Source of the DNA: Syntrophotaleaceae bacterium
Lineage (GTDB): Bacteria; Desulfobacterota; Desulfuromonadia; Desulfuromonadales; Syntrophotaleaceae
Length of the DNA stretch: 64,000 nt
Assembly (NCBI GenBank): GCA_041390365.1
Contig: JAWKQB010000002.1
Location: forward strand, 423,501 to 487,500
Direction of reading: 5' to 3'
The notes below the pieces were generated by a model that worked only from the letters and a program-made list of their open reading frames with translations, ran no database searches and had not been told where the DNA came from. Shown in pieces: positions 57,042 to 64,000 of the stretch. Both the position numbers and the translations under genes were made by a program. How positions within the stretch are numbered: position 1 is the stretch's first letter; each line of letters begins with the position of its first letter.

Positions 57042-58466
57042 ATGATGATGGAATGGTTCGGCCGCTGGATAGCGGCTGTTATCGATTGGTTGGCATGGAC
57101 CGGGCTGCCGGAGGAAAACCGGGTCCAGATTGCCTGGGTCTTGCTCGGCATTCTGGCGGCGCTGGCCGTCGTTCTGATCATAGCTCTCGGAGTATCCCTG
57201 GTCCGGCGCGGCAAAGCGCCACCGGAGGTCGAAGAAGAACCCGGTCCCCCGGTTCCTCCTCCCATGGAGATGCCTCCGGAAAGGGAGATCCCCCTCGCGG
57301 AGGAAGAACCGGCCGTGCCCGAGGAGGAGGTTTCTGCGCCCGCCGAGGAGGGGATGGCGGACAGGGAGGTCGGGATCCCGCTTCCGGAAGAAAAGGTTTC
57401 GCTGAGGGCAACGGAAGCTCCTGCCCCTGAAGTCGAGGCTCCGCCCCCTGTCGAGCAGATGGCGCCGCCTGCCCCTGCACCGGAACCTGAAGTGGAGATG
57501 CCTGTCCCTGTCGAGGAGCTTCCGCCGGTGGTCGAGGAAGCGCCGGCCAGGGTCAGCCTGTTCGACCGGATGCGGGTTGGTCTGGCCAAGACGAAGACCT
57601 CGCTGGTAGGGCGCATCGACGATCTGCTGAGCGGTTCGTCGGCTATTGATGAAGACCTGCTCGAGGAGTTGGAGGAGGTTCTGGTCAGCGCCGATTTCGG
57701 TATGAAAACCACCACCGATCTGATGCAATCCCTGGAAAAAAGAATCGGCAGAGGTGAGGCCAAAAAACCGGAAGCCCTTCGCGCACTGCTCAAGGAGGAG
57801 ATTCACCGGAGATTGCAGATGGAGGCTTCTCCCCTGAACCCGGAATCTTCAGCGCCCTTCGTCATCATGGTGGTGGGGGTCAACGGTGTGGGGAAAACCA
57901 CCACCATCGGCAAGATAGCCCATCAATTCGTGGAGCAGGGCAAGACCGTTCTGTTGGGTGCGGGAGATACCTTCCGGGCTGCCGCTGCCGAGCAGTTGAC
58001 GATCTGGGGAGAACGGGCCGGCGTGAATGTCATTTCCCAGAAGGCGGGCTCCGATCCGGCCGCTGTGGCTTTCGACGCCATCAAGGCCGCCCTCGCCCGA
58101 AAGGTGGATGTCCTGATTCTCGACACTGCGGGGCGGCTGCATACCAAAGTCAATCTCATGGAAGAACTCAAGAAAATCCGCAAGGTTCTCGATCGCGAAT
58201 TGCCGGGTGCACCCCATGAGACCCTGCTGGTGGTCGATGCCACGACCGGGCAGAATGCCCTGGTGCAGGCGAAGTTGTTCCAGGAGGCCGTGGCCGTTAC
58301 CGGCCTGGCCCTGACCAAGCTCGACGGAACCGCCCGCGGTGGCATGATCGTCGCGATCGGCAACGAACTTGGCCTGCCGGTGCGTTATGTCGGCATTGGT
58401 GAAGGGATCGACGATCTGCGGCCTTTTGATCCGACCCTTTTCGTAGAGGCGCTGTTCGAACGGTAA
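57042..58466 (+). CDS. ftsY: Signal recognition particle receptor FtsY
   Basis: 474 residues from ATG 57042 with GAGGGGGA upstream (two more ATGs follow at once). A hydrophobic segment at about 27-50 (IAWVLLGILAALAVVLIIAL) would anchor it in the membrane, then a Pro/Glu-rich linker (about 55-180), the helical N domain, and the GTPase: G1 GVNGVGKTTTIGK near 286, DTFRAAAAEQL near 315, DTAGRLH near 368 and TKLDGTARGG near 430. It docks the SRP-ribosome complex to SecYEG. The true membrane helix plus long acidic proline-rich spacer differs from E. coli FtsY, which is only peripherally bound. Confidence 0.96.
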   Translation: MMMEWFGRWIAAVIDWLAWTGLPEENRVQIAWVLLGILAALAVVLIIALGVSLVRRGKAPPEVEEEPGPPVPPPMEMPPEREIPLAEEEPAVPEEEVSAPAEEGMADREVGIPLPEEKVSLRATEAPAPEVEAPPPVEQMAPPAPAPEPEVEMPVPVEELPPVVEEAPARVSLFDRMRVGLAKTKTSLVGRIDDLLSGSSAIDEDLLEELEEVLVSADFGMKTTTDLMQSLEKRIGRGEAKKPEALRALLKEEIHRRLQMEASPLNPESSAPFVIMVVGVNGVGKTTTIGKIAHQFVEQGKTVLLGAGDTFRAAAAEQLTIWGERAGVNVISQKAGSDPAAVAFDAIKAALARKVDVLILDTAGRLHTKVNLMEELKKIRKVLDRELPGAPHETLLVVDATTGQNALVQAKLFQEAVAVTGLALTKLDGTARGGMIVAIGNELGLPVRYVGIGEGIDDLRPFDPTLFVEALFER

Positions 58467-58479
58467 CCGGTATAACCGC

Positions 58480-58508
58480 TTGACTTTTGGATACTGTTTA
58501 CCTAGAAT
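58480..58508 (+). promoter_or_regulatory. Sigma-70 promoter of zapB-zapA
   Basis: TTGACT at 58480-58485 and TAGAAT at 58503-58508 with a 17-base spacer, 27 bases before the GTG of zapB. Confidence 0.65.
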
Positions 58509-58534
58509 TTTGGCTCAAATGAGGAAGGGTTGCC

Positions 58535-58726
58535 GTGGATCTGAGCATCGTCATACGACTCGAAGAAAAGATCGATCAGCTTCTGGCGCGAAAGCAGGAG
58601 CTGGAGGAGGAATGCCGTAGGCTGACCAATGAAAATACGGCCCTTCTCAGGGAAAAAGAGGAGTTCGGTGCAGAATTGGATCGGATTCTCGCCAAACTCG
58701 ATCGATTGGGCCAGGAGATCTCTTGA
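58535..58726 (+). CDS. zapB: ZapB-like cell division coiled-coil protein
   Basis: 63 residues starting with GTG at 58535 (GAGGAAGG upstream). One continuous helix with heptads (LEEKIDQLLARKQELEEECR, RLTNENTALLREKEEFG), the size and shape of ZapB, which links ZapA-FtsZ rings. It is directly upstream of zapA and overlaps it (TTGA), the context that supports the name. Sequence similarity among ZapB-like proteins is low, so the assignment depends on position. Confidence 0.75.
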   Translation: MDLSIVIRLEEKIDQLLARKQELEEECRRLTNENTALLREKEEFGAELDRILAKLDRLGQEIS

Positions 58727-59004
58727 AGCAGGCTGTTCAGGTCACTATTCTCGGTCAGCAGTATACCGTGAAAAGCGAAGCCTCTCAGCATGAGGTGCTT
58801 AGGGTGGCCGAGTTTGTAAACGGGCAGATTTCCGATGTGCTCACCTCAGGTCGATCGGTGGATACCCTGAATACCGCCATTCTGGCATTGATGAATCTGG
58901 GTGGAGCCTATCTGCGGCTGCAGGAAAATACCGGGTCGGCCGAACAGGACCTGAGGGACAGATTGAAAAAGCTTCTGAGCCGTCTGGAGAAGGCCCTGCC
59001 CTGA
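58723..59004 (+). CDS. zapA: Cell division protein ZapA
   Basis: 93 residues from a TTG start at 58723 overlapping the zapB stop, with AGGAG six bases before. N-terminal beta part VTILGQQYTVKS, HEVLRVAEFVNGQI, then a coiled coil (about 45-90) with TAILALMNLGGAYLRLQ. ZapA cross-links FtsZ protofilaments at midcell. The gene order zapA - 6S RNA - fau is ancient in proteobacteria and is kept here. Confidence 0.9.
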   Translation: MKQAVQVTILGQQYTVKSEASQHEVLRVAEFVNGQISDVLTSGRSVDTLNTAILALMNLGGAYLRLQENTGSAEQDLRDRLKKLLSRLEKALP

Positions 59005-59171
59005 GATTATGCTGATCCTTGGTCATGAATTCTTTCGCTGGCAAGCAGTATGTGCCTTCGGCACTGATCCGATCTCTGTGAAGAGTTTTCCGGATAGATT
59101 TGGTAGACGATTTTCCAAACAGACCTGTTGCCGATGGTCTGGTTTGTCCGACTTTAAAGTCAGATTTCGCA

Positions 59172-59325
59172 AATCCCGCCATTCAATTGGACGGTTGCCC
59201 CCTGTTGACTTGTGGGAAGTCATTCCGCGATGGGACGGTCGTTTTCGCGGGAAGTGAATAGCAGGCCATGATCGCCTTAGGGCCTGCAAAGGGACGACCT
59301 GCCATAAAAACCATTATGGCAGATT
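59172..59325 (+). ncRNA. ssrS: Candidate 6S RNA
   Basis: The 411-base gap between zapA and fau is the standard place of ssrS. The region folds like 6S RNA: a long interrupted closing stem (AATC 59172-59175 with GATT 59322-59325; GCCAT 59178-59182 with ATGGC 59316-59320; TGG 59188-59190 with CCA; GGTTGCCCC 59193-59201 with GGGACGACC 59291-59299), a central bubble with a side hairpin (GCAGGCC 59261-59267 / GGCCTGC 59281-59287) and an apical stem (CATTCCGCGA from 59221 with TCGCGGGAAGTG up to about 59256). The CCCCCTG...GCCTGC bubble borders recall E. coli 6S. It would sequester sigma-70 RNA polymerase. Exact ends are estimated; the rest of the gap shows two other small hairpins. Confidence 0.6.
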
Positions 59326-59415
59326 GAGCCGCTGACCTTCGGACCGATAGTCAAAAATCCTGCCTGTCTGTACCCTTCTGCAGAGATCGCCGTTTCCCGC
59401 GGAGATCGCTGATCC

Positions 59416-59985
59416 ATGCCCAAAAAATCGATCAGAGCCGAGGTTCTCACCAGGCGCCGGCACCTGGCGGCGGAGACCTGCCTGCGGTGGAGTCTGTCGG
59501 CTCAGGAGCGGCTTCTGGAATCTTCTGAGTTTCGCAGGGCGGCCGCCGTTGCCCTTTACAGCCCTGTGCAAAATGAGGTTTTTACCGAAATGCTTTTCCA
59601 CCAGGCTGTCCAGCATGGCAAGCTGGTGACTTATCCAAGGGTTCGCGGCAGCGAGCTCGAATTTGTCCAGGTCGATGAGTCGTCCAACCTTCAACCGGGC
59701 GCTTTTGGCGTTCTGGAGCCAAGGGGGGACCGGGTTGTTGAAACCTCCCGCCTGGACCTGGTCGTCGTTCCCGGAGTCGCCTACGACCGGGAAGGCCACA
59801 GGCTCGGCTATGGCAAAGGGTTTTACGACCGTTGTCTGCATGGGAAGCGGCGTCCCCGTTTTTTAGCCGGCCTCTGTTTTGAATTGCAGATAGTGAACAA
59901 ACTACCGGCGGAGGCCCATGACGTTCGTATGGACATGGTGATGACGGAGAATTGCCGTTACGATTTTCCTCATGCCGCCGGATAA
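59416..59985 (+). CDS. fau: 5-formyltetrahydrofolate cyclo-ligase
   Basis: 189 residues, ATG 59416 after GCGGAG. Family blocks: VALYSPVQNEVFTEML near 43, VTYPRVRG near 71, QPGAFGVLEPRG near 92, DLVVVPGVAYDREGHRLGYGKGFYDR near 114-139 (phosphate-binding region). It converts 5-formyl-THF to 5,10-methenyl-THF with ATP. The position after 6S RNA (as ygfA in E. coli) is conserved. Confidence 0.92.
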   Translation: MPKKSIRAEVLTRRRHLAAETCLRWSLSAQERLLESSEFRRAAAVALYSPVQNEVFTEMLFHQAVQHGKLVTYPRVRGSELEFVQVDESSNLQPGAFGVLEPRGDRVVETSRLDLVVVPGVAYDREGHRLGYGKGFYDRCLHGKRRPRFLAGLCFELQIVNKLPAEAHDVRMDMVMTENCRYDFPHAAG

Positions 59986-60113
59986 CCCCAATAGTTTCCT
60001 TCCTGCTTTCTGGAAGGAACATGAGTGTTTCCTGTCGGAAGTCATCTGTTTTCTGCGGCCACCCGCCCAGGAAAAGAGATGCCTCGGGGAGGAAGCCGAG
60101 GAGGATAAAGGTC

Positions 60114-61676
60114 TTGAGCTTACAACTCGCACTGACAATCATCGTTGCCGCCCTGGCCTCCGGGGTCGGGTTGGGCATGCTGCTGCGCCACAAGCTGGGC
60201 GAGGCACGCCTTGCCACGGCTAAACAATCTGCCGAACTTATTATTTCAGAAGCGGAAAAAGAAGCGGATATCATTCGCAAAGAAGCGGTCATTCAGACCA
60301 AGGACGCAGTTTTTCAGGCAAAATCGGAATGGGAAAGCGAGGCCAGGGAGCTGCGTCGGGAGCTCCAGTCACTCGAGAAGCGGCTGCTGCAGAGAGAGGA
60401 AAACCTCGATCGCAAGGTGGAACAGCTGGATCTCCGTGACGCTGAACTCGGCAAGCGGGAAAAGCGTCTTGGTCAGCAGGAGGACCGGATCAAGGGGTTG
60501 GAGCAGGAAGTCGAACAGCTGGTGAACGAACAGCGGGACAAGCTGGAGAGGCTCTCCGGCATAACGGCTGAAGAGGCCAAGCAGCTTCTCATGGACATGA
60601 TGGAAAGCGAAGCCCGTCATGACGGCGCCAAGCGGGTCAAGCAGATTGAGGACGAGGCCCGGGAAACGGCTGACAAAAAAGCCAAGGAGATTCTGGCCCT
60701 GGCAGTGCAACGGTATGCCGGCGATTATGTCGCGGAAAAGGCAGTCAGCGTCGTGCCGCTTCCTTCCGACGAAATGAAGGGCCGCATTATCGGCCGGGAA
60801 GGCAGAAACATTCGTGCCATAGAAGCTGCCACCGGCATCGATCTCATTATCGACGACACCCCGGAGGCGGTGATTATCTCCGGATTCAATCCCGTGCGGC
60901 GGGAAGTGGCCCGTATTTCGCTGGAACGGCTCATCGCCGACGGCCGCATCCATCCTGCGCGTATTGAGGAAGTGGTCAACAAGGCGGCTCAGGATGTGGA
61001 TACCGCCATCCGGGAAGCAGGTGAACAGGCGACCTTCGACGTCGGTGTCCACGGCATCCATCCCGAACTGGTCAAGCTGATCGGCCGGCTCAAATACCGG
61101 ACGTCCTACGGGCAGAACGTGCTGCAGCACTCCATCGAGGTGGCCTTTCTCTGCGGTATCATGGCTGCCGAACTCGGTGTCAACGTCAAGCAGGCCAAGC
61201 GGGCAGGACTGCTGCACGACATCGGCAAGGCGGTCGATCATGAGATTGAGGGGTCTCATGCCATCATTGGTGCGGATCTGGCGCGAAAGTATGGTGAAGC
61301 TGCCAAGGTGGTTCACGCCCTGGCCGCCCATCATGAAGACGAAAAGCCAACGACCGTCCTCGCCGTTCTGGTCCAGGCCGCCGATGCCCTTTCCGGAGCC
61401 CGGCCGGGCGCCCGGAGGGAAATGCTGGAAACTTACGTCAAACGGCTGGAGGACCTGGAAAGAATCGGCACCTCCTTCAAGGGGGTGACCAGCTGTTTCG
61501 CCATTCAGGCCGGGCGGGAGATTCGGGTCATGGTGGCCAGTGACAAGGTTTCGGATGTCGAATCCCATGTGCTGGCCAAGGATATCGCCCGCAAGATAGA
61601 GGGTGAAATGACCTATCCTGGCCAGATCAAGGTCAATGTCATTCGCGAAACCCGGGCTGTCGAGTTTGCCAAGTAG
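60114..61676 (+). CDS. rny: Ribonuclease Y
   Basis: 520 residues from a TTG start at 60114 (GAGGAGGATAAAGG upstream), matching the 510-520 of known RNase Y. N-terminal membrane helix (about 4-25), long coiled coil (about 28-195), KH domain with IIGREGRNIRAIEAATGIDL near 225-245, and an HD domain with HSIEVAFL and the catalytic HDIGKAVDHEIEGSHAIIG near 365-385. It is an endoribonuclease that starts mRNA decay at the membrane. An extended in-frame start at 59952 would overlap fau and lacks the helix at the N-terminus. Confidence 0.95.
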   Translation: MSLQLALTIIVAALASGVGLGMLLRHKLGEARLATAKQSAELIISEAEKEADIIRKEAVIQTKDAVFQAKSEWESEARELRRELQSLEKRLLQREENLDRKVEQLDLRDAELGKREKRLGQQEDRIKGLEQEVEQLVNEQRDKLERLSGITAEEAKQLLMDMMESEARHDGAKRVKQIEDEARETADKKAKEILALAVQRYAGDYVAEKAVSVVPLPSDEMKGRIIGREGRNIRAIEAATGIDLIIDDTPEAVIISGFNPVRREVARISLERLIADGRIHPARIEEVVNKAAQDVDTAIREAGEQATFDVGVHGIHPELVKLIGRLKYRTSYGQNVLQHSIEVAFLCGIMAAELGVNVKQAKRAGLLHDIGKAVDHEIEGSHAIIGADLARKYGEAAKVVHALAAHHEDEKPTTVLAVLVQAADALSGARPGARREMLETYVKRLEDLERIGTSFKGVTSCFAIQAGREIRVMVASDKVSDVESHVLAKDIARKIEGEMTYPGQIKVNVIRETRAVEFAK

Positions 61677-61755
61677 ACCGAGGCATCCGGTTGAACTTTC
61701 GCTTTCTCATCGCTCCAGGTCACGGTGTCCGGTGAGAAAAGCTACGGAGTAGGAT

Positions 61756-62538
61756 TTGAGAATTCTTTTCATCGGCGATATTGTTGGTCGGGCCGGACGG
61801 CAGGCGCTCTCCAGCCGGCTCCATCGCCTGGTTGACGAACATCTGGTTGACATGGTCGTCGCCAACGGCGAAAACGCCGCCGCCGGGTTCGGATTGACGG
61901 CCAATATCGTCGGCGATCTTCTCGATATGGGTGTCGACGTTATCACATCCGGCAACCATATCTGGGACAAGCGGGAGATTTACGATCACCTGGATCGGCA
62001 GGAACGCCTGCTGCGACCTGCGAACTACCCTCCCGGTTTGCCCGGGAGGGGGTGCGGGGTTTTCACGACGAGTGCCGGTCTTCAGGTTGGGGTGATCAAT
62101 CTCGAAGGCCGGGTTTTCATGAACAACCTGGACTGCCCCTTTCGCACGGCCGCCTCCCTGATTGAAAAATTGCGGCAGCGCACCCCGATCATCCTGGTTG
62201 ATTTCCATGCCGAAGCTACCAGTGAAAAAGTGGCGCTCGGCTATTTCCTCGACGGACGGGTTTCAGCTGTGGTTGGTACTCACACCCATATTCAAACCGC
62301 CGACGAAAGGATTCTTCCCGGGGGCACCGCCTATATTACCGATGCCGGCATGACCGGCAGCCGCGATGGGGTCATCGGCATCCGCAAGGAGCTGGCCATC
62401 GAAAAATTTTTGACCCAGCAGCCGGTTCGCTTCGAGGTGACCAAGAACGATCCCTGGCTGTGCGGAGTGCTGATAGAGGTAGATGACGAAAACGGGCTGG
62501 CTCTAAAAATCGAGCGGATTCAGCAGTCGGCGGACTGA
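61756..62538 (+). CDS. YmdB-family metallophosphoesterase (2',3'-cAMP phosphodiesterase)
   Basis: 260 residues from a TTG start at 61756 after GGAGTAGGAT. The calcineurin-like fold of the TIGR00282 family is clear: FIGDIVGRAGRQAL (metal-binding Asp) at 5-18, VANGENAAAGFGLT near 35, DVITSGNHIWDKREI near 60, LVDFHAEATSEK near 148 and VGTHTHIQTADE near 175. In B. subtilis YmdB hydrolyses 2',3'-cyclic nucleotides and affects biofilm; it also follows rny there. The same pairing here suggests coupled RNA turnover. Confidence 0.92.
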   Translation: MRILFIGDIVGRAGRQALSSRLHRLVDEHLVDMVVANGENAAAGFGLTANIVGDLLDMGVDVITSGNHIWDKREIYDHLDRQERLLRPANYPPGLPGRGCGVFTTSAGLQVGVINLEGRVFMNNLDCPFRTAASLIEKLRQRTPIILVDFHAEATSEKVALGYFLDGRVSAVVGTHTHIQTADERILPGGTAYITDAGMTGSRDGVIGIRKELAIEKFLTQQPVRFEVTKNDPWLCGVLIEVDDENGLALKIERIQQSAD

Positions 62539-62564
62539 ATAAAAATTCTGAACAGGAACGAGTC

Positions 62565-63782
62565 ATGATTTCAGTACAGGAGCAGATGGCAGTCATTCGG
62601 CGCGGCGCCGTGGAAATTTTGGTGGAGGCGGAGCTCGAGGAAAAGCTCCGGCAGTCGATTGCCTCGGGTGTGCCGCTGAGGATCAAGGCGGGTTTCGATC
62701 CGACCGCCCCCGATCTTCACCTCGGTCATACCGTCCTGATCCAGAAGCTCAAGCAGTTTCAGGATCTCGGCCATGAAATCTGTTTCCTGATCGGGGATTT
62801 CACCGGAATGATCGGAGATCCGACCGGAAAGAACGAGACCCGCAAATCCCTCTCCCGGGAAGAGGTGCTGAGAAACGCGGAAACCTATAAGGAACAGGTT
62901 TTCAAGATCCTCGATCCGGAAAAGACCCGGATTGTTTTCAACAGCGAATGGATGGGCAATATGAGTGCCGCGGATCTCATCGGTTTGGCCTCCCGCTACA
63001 CCGTGGCCCGCATGCTGGAACGGGACGATTTCCACAAAAGGTTCGCCGGCCAGCAGCCCATCGCGATCCACGAATTTCTCTACCCCCTGGTACAGGGCTA
63101 CGACTCGGTGGCTTTGCAGTCCGATGTGGAACTCGGCGGAACAGACCAAAAGTTCAACCTGCTGGTCGGTCGGGAATTGCAGAAGCAGGAAGGGCAGAAG
63201 CCGCAGTGTGTATTGACCATGCCGCTGCTGGAGGGCCTGGACGGGGTCAACAAGATGAGCAAGTCCCTCGGCAATTACATCGGCATCACCGAACCGCCCA
63301 AGGAAATATACGGCAAGGTGATGAGCATTTCCGATGAACTGATGCTGCGCTATTATGAATTGCTGTCCGATGTCGATCTTCAAACCTTGAGCAAAATTCG
63401 GGACGGAGTTTCAGGAAAACCGGGCGGAGCCCATCCCATGGAGAGCAAAAAGGCTCTCGCCAGGGAACTGGTCGCCAGATTCCATGATACCGATGCGGCA
63501 TGGCAGGCCGAAGAGCATTTCATCCAGCAGTTCAAACAGAAGGAGATACCGGATGATATTCCCCTGGTCGAGATCAGCCTGAAGGAGCCTGTATGGATCT
63601 GTCGGTTGCTGACTGAGGCCGGTCTCGTCAGCAGCAACGGCGAGGCGCGGCGGCTGATCAAGCAGGGTGCCGTACGTCTCTCGGGCGAAAGGGTGAACGA
63701 CGCCGAGCAGGAAATCACCCCTGAAGGCGAGATCGTACTGCAGGCCGGCAAGCGCCGGTTTGCCCGGGTGGTATTCGGGTAG
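62565..63782 (+). CDS. tyrS: Tyrosyl-tRNA synthetase
   Basis: 405 residues. Class I signatures: HLGHT (near 52-56, HIGH box) after AGFDPTAPDLHLGH, GDFTGMIGDPTGK near 86, ELGGTDQKFNLL near 188 and KMSKSLGNYIG near 227-237 (KMSKS loop). The C-terminal S4 RNA-binding domain (about 340-400) contains SSNGEARRLIKQGAVRLSGERV. The HLGHT and KMSKS forms with S4 are the TyrS type found in many delta-proteobacteria (sometimes tyrZ). It loads tyrosine on tRNA-Tyr. It is the last complete gene before the window edge. Confidence 0.96.
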   Translation: MISVQEQMAVIRRGAVEILVEAELEEKLRQSIASGVPLRIKAGFDPTAPDLHLGHTVLIQKLKQFQDLGHEICFLIGDFTGMIGDPTGKNETRKSLSREEVLRNAETYKEQVFKILDPEKTRIVFNSEWMGNMSAADLIGLASRYTVARMLERDDFHKRFAGQQPIAIHEFLYPLVQGYDSVALQSDVELGGTDQKFNLLVGRELQKQEGQKPQCVLTMPLLEGLDGVNKMSKSLGNYIGITEPPKEIYGKVMSISDELMLRYYELLSDVDLQTLSKIRDGVSGKPGGAHPMESKKALARELVARFHDTDAAWQAEEHFIQQFKQKEIPDDIPLVEISLKEPVWICRLLTEAGLVSSNGEARRLIKQGAVRLSGERVNDAEQEITPEGEIVLQAGKRRFARVVFG

Positions 63783-63803
63783 AAAAAATTGTAAAAATTT
63801 AGA

Positions 63804-63832
63804 TTGACAGTGAGGGGGGCCTGCCGTATATT
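63804..63832 (+). promoter_or_regulatory. Strong sigma-70 promoter (first of two) before the window edge
   Basis: TTGACA at 63804-63809 and TATATT at 63827-63832, 17-base spacer. The palindrome CCCTTGCAAGGG (63839-63850) covers the region just downstream of the predicted start site. Confidence 0.8.
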
Positions 63833-63923
63833 GCACCTCCCTTGCAAGGGGACGGTGGCGATGGCCTCCAGCCCAGGCAAGATACGATCTTTAAAAATTT
63901 GCGGTTGGAAGAAAAAAGTGTCC

Positions 63924-63953
63924 TTGACAAGGGATGACGCGCTGGGCTATAAA
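63924..63953 (+). promoter_or_regulatory. Strong sigma-70 promoter (second of two) before the window edge
   Basis: TTGACA at 63924-63929 and TATAAA at 63948-63953, 18-base spacer, with a GC-rich discriminator (CGGCGCC) after it. Tandem strong promoters with a GC-rich discriminator and a nearby GATCTTTAAAAATT (63886-63899, boxA-like) are typical of rRNA operons. No gene is visible before base 64000. Confidence 0.75.
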
Positions 63954-64000
63954 CGGCGCCTGTTGCAGAAAGGCGCTCCGAGAGGGGCGGGTGAGTAAGC

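Overview
The window reads as a chromosomal segment from a delta-proteobacterium of the Desulfuromonadia (Geobacter / Desulfuromonas / Pelobacter-like). This placement is inference from gene content: a DUF6178 protein, a succinyl-CoA:acetate CoA-transferase of the kind used by acetate oxidisers, an HrcA-type CIRCE site on rpoH, a sigma-54 controlled chemosensory operon, and the block smc - Roadblock/LC7 - ftsY - zapB - zapA - 6S RNA - fau - rny - ymdB - tyrS. Genes are dense and lie on both strands. No tRNA, rRNA, CRISPR array or prophage was recognised, but the last 200 bases carry two tandem strong promoters that probably serve an rRNA operon just beyond the edge.

Layout. 1-5900: the end of an unknown gene, an SLC13-type anion transporter, and a minus-strand thiazole operon (thiF-thiS-thiG-thiH-thiE) with tight overlaps; a hairpin-bearing repeat lies between thiS and thiG. 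6200-9830: small helical and HTH proteins, DAHP synthase, a cluster of palindromic repeats, then yggT, divIVA and a YggU-family gene. 9880-14390: a minus-strand operon (alpha/beta hydrolase, YjbQ, DUF362 ferredoxin-like protein, LEA-type lipoprotein) divergent from xerC, followed by a peroxiredoxin. 14537-15604: a REP-associated (Y1) transposase bounded by 28-bp imperfect inverted repeats. 15659-20603: an exported pentapeptide-repeat protein, the acetate CoA-transferase, bamD and rpoH with its CIRCE operator. 20886-24672: TerB-like protein, methyltransferase, recQ and xthA. 24922-29412: OmpW-like and OmpA/TSP3 outer-membrane proteins, DUF6178, cold shock protein. 29568-34118: rRNA uracil methyltransferase, ispG and pgi, with a long inverted hexamer-type repeat before pgi.

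34347-42195 is the most interesting block. A three-PAS membrane histidine kinase and an NtrC-type regulator (REC-PAS-AAA+-HTH) stand directly upstream of a near-perfect -24/-12 (sigma-54) promoter. Two 16-bp palindromes that could be activator sites lie about 150-180 bp before it. The promoter faces a previously easy-to-miss 56-residue cysteine-rich protein, a CheW, a dCache chemoreceptor and, after a terminator, a second nearly identical CheW. No cheA, cheB, cheR or cheY is present. I infer a self-contained sensor-regulator-receptor cassette that controls how much of one chemoreceptor and its couplers is made.

42281-48713: trmO, a MEDS-domain histidine kinase, a Nudix hydrolase, ubiE/menG, then four small genes of unknown function that look like an accessory insert (an exported protein, an unknown protein, a CPWCG zinc-ribbon-like protein, a lipoprotein). 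48801-52976: a large AsmA/YhdP-like envelope protein and an RluA-family pseudouridine synthase. 53112-63782: the conserved chromosome-segregation, secretion and division block, with a candidate 6S RNA at the expected place between zapA and fau, ending in tyrS.
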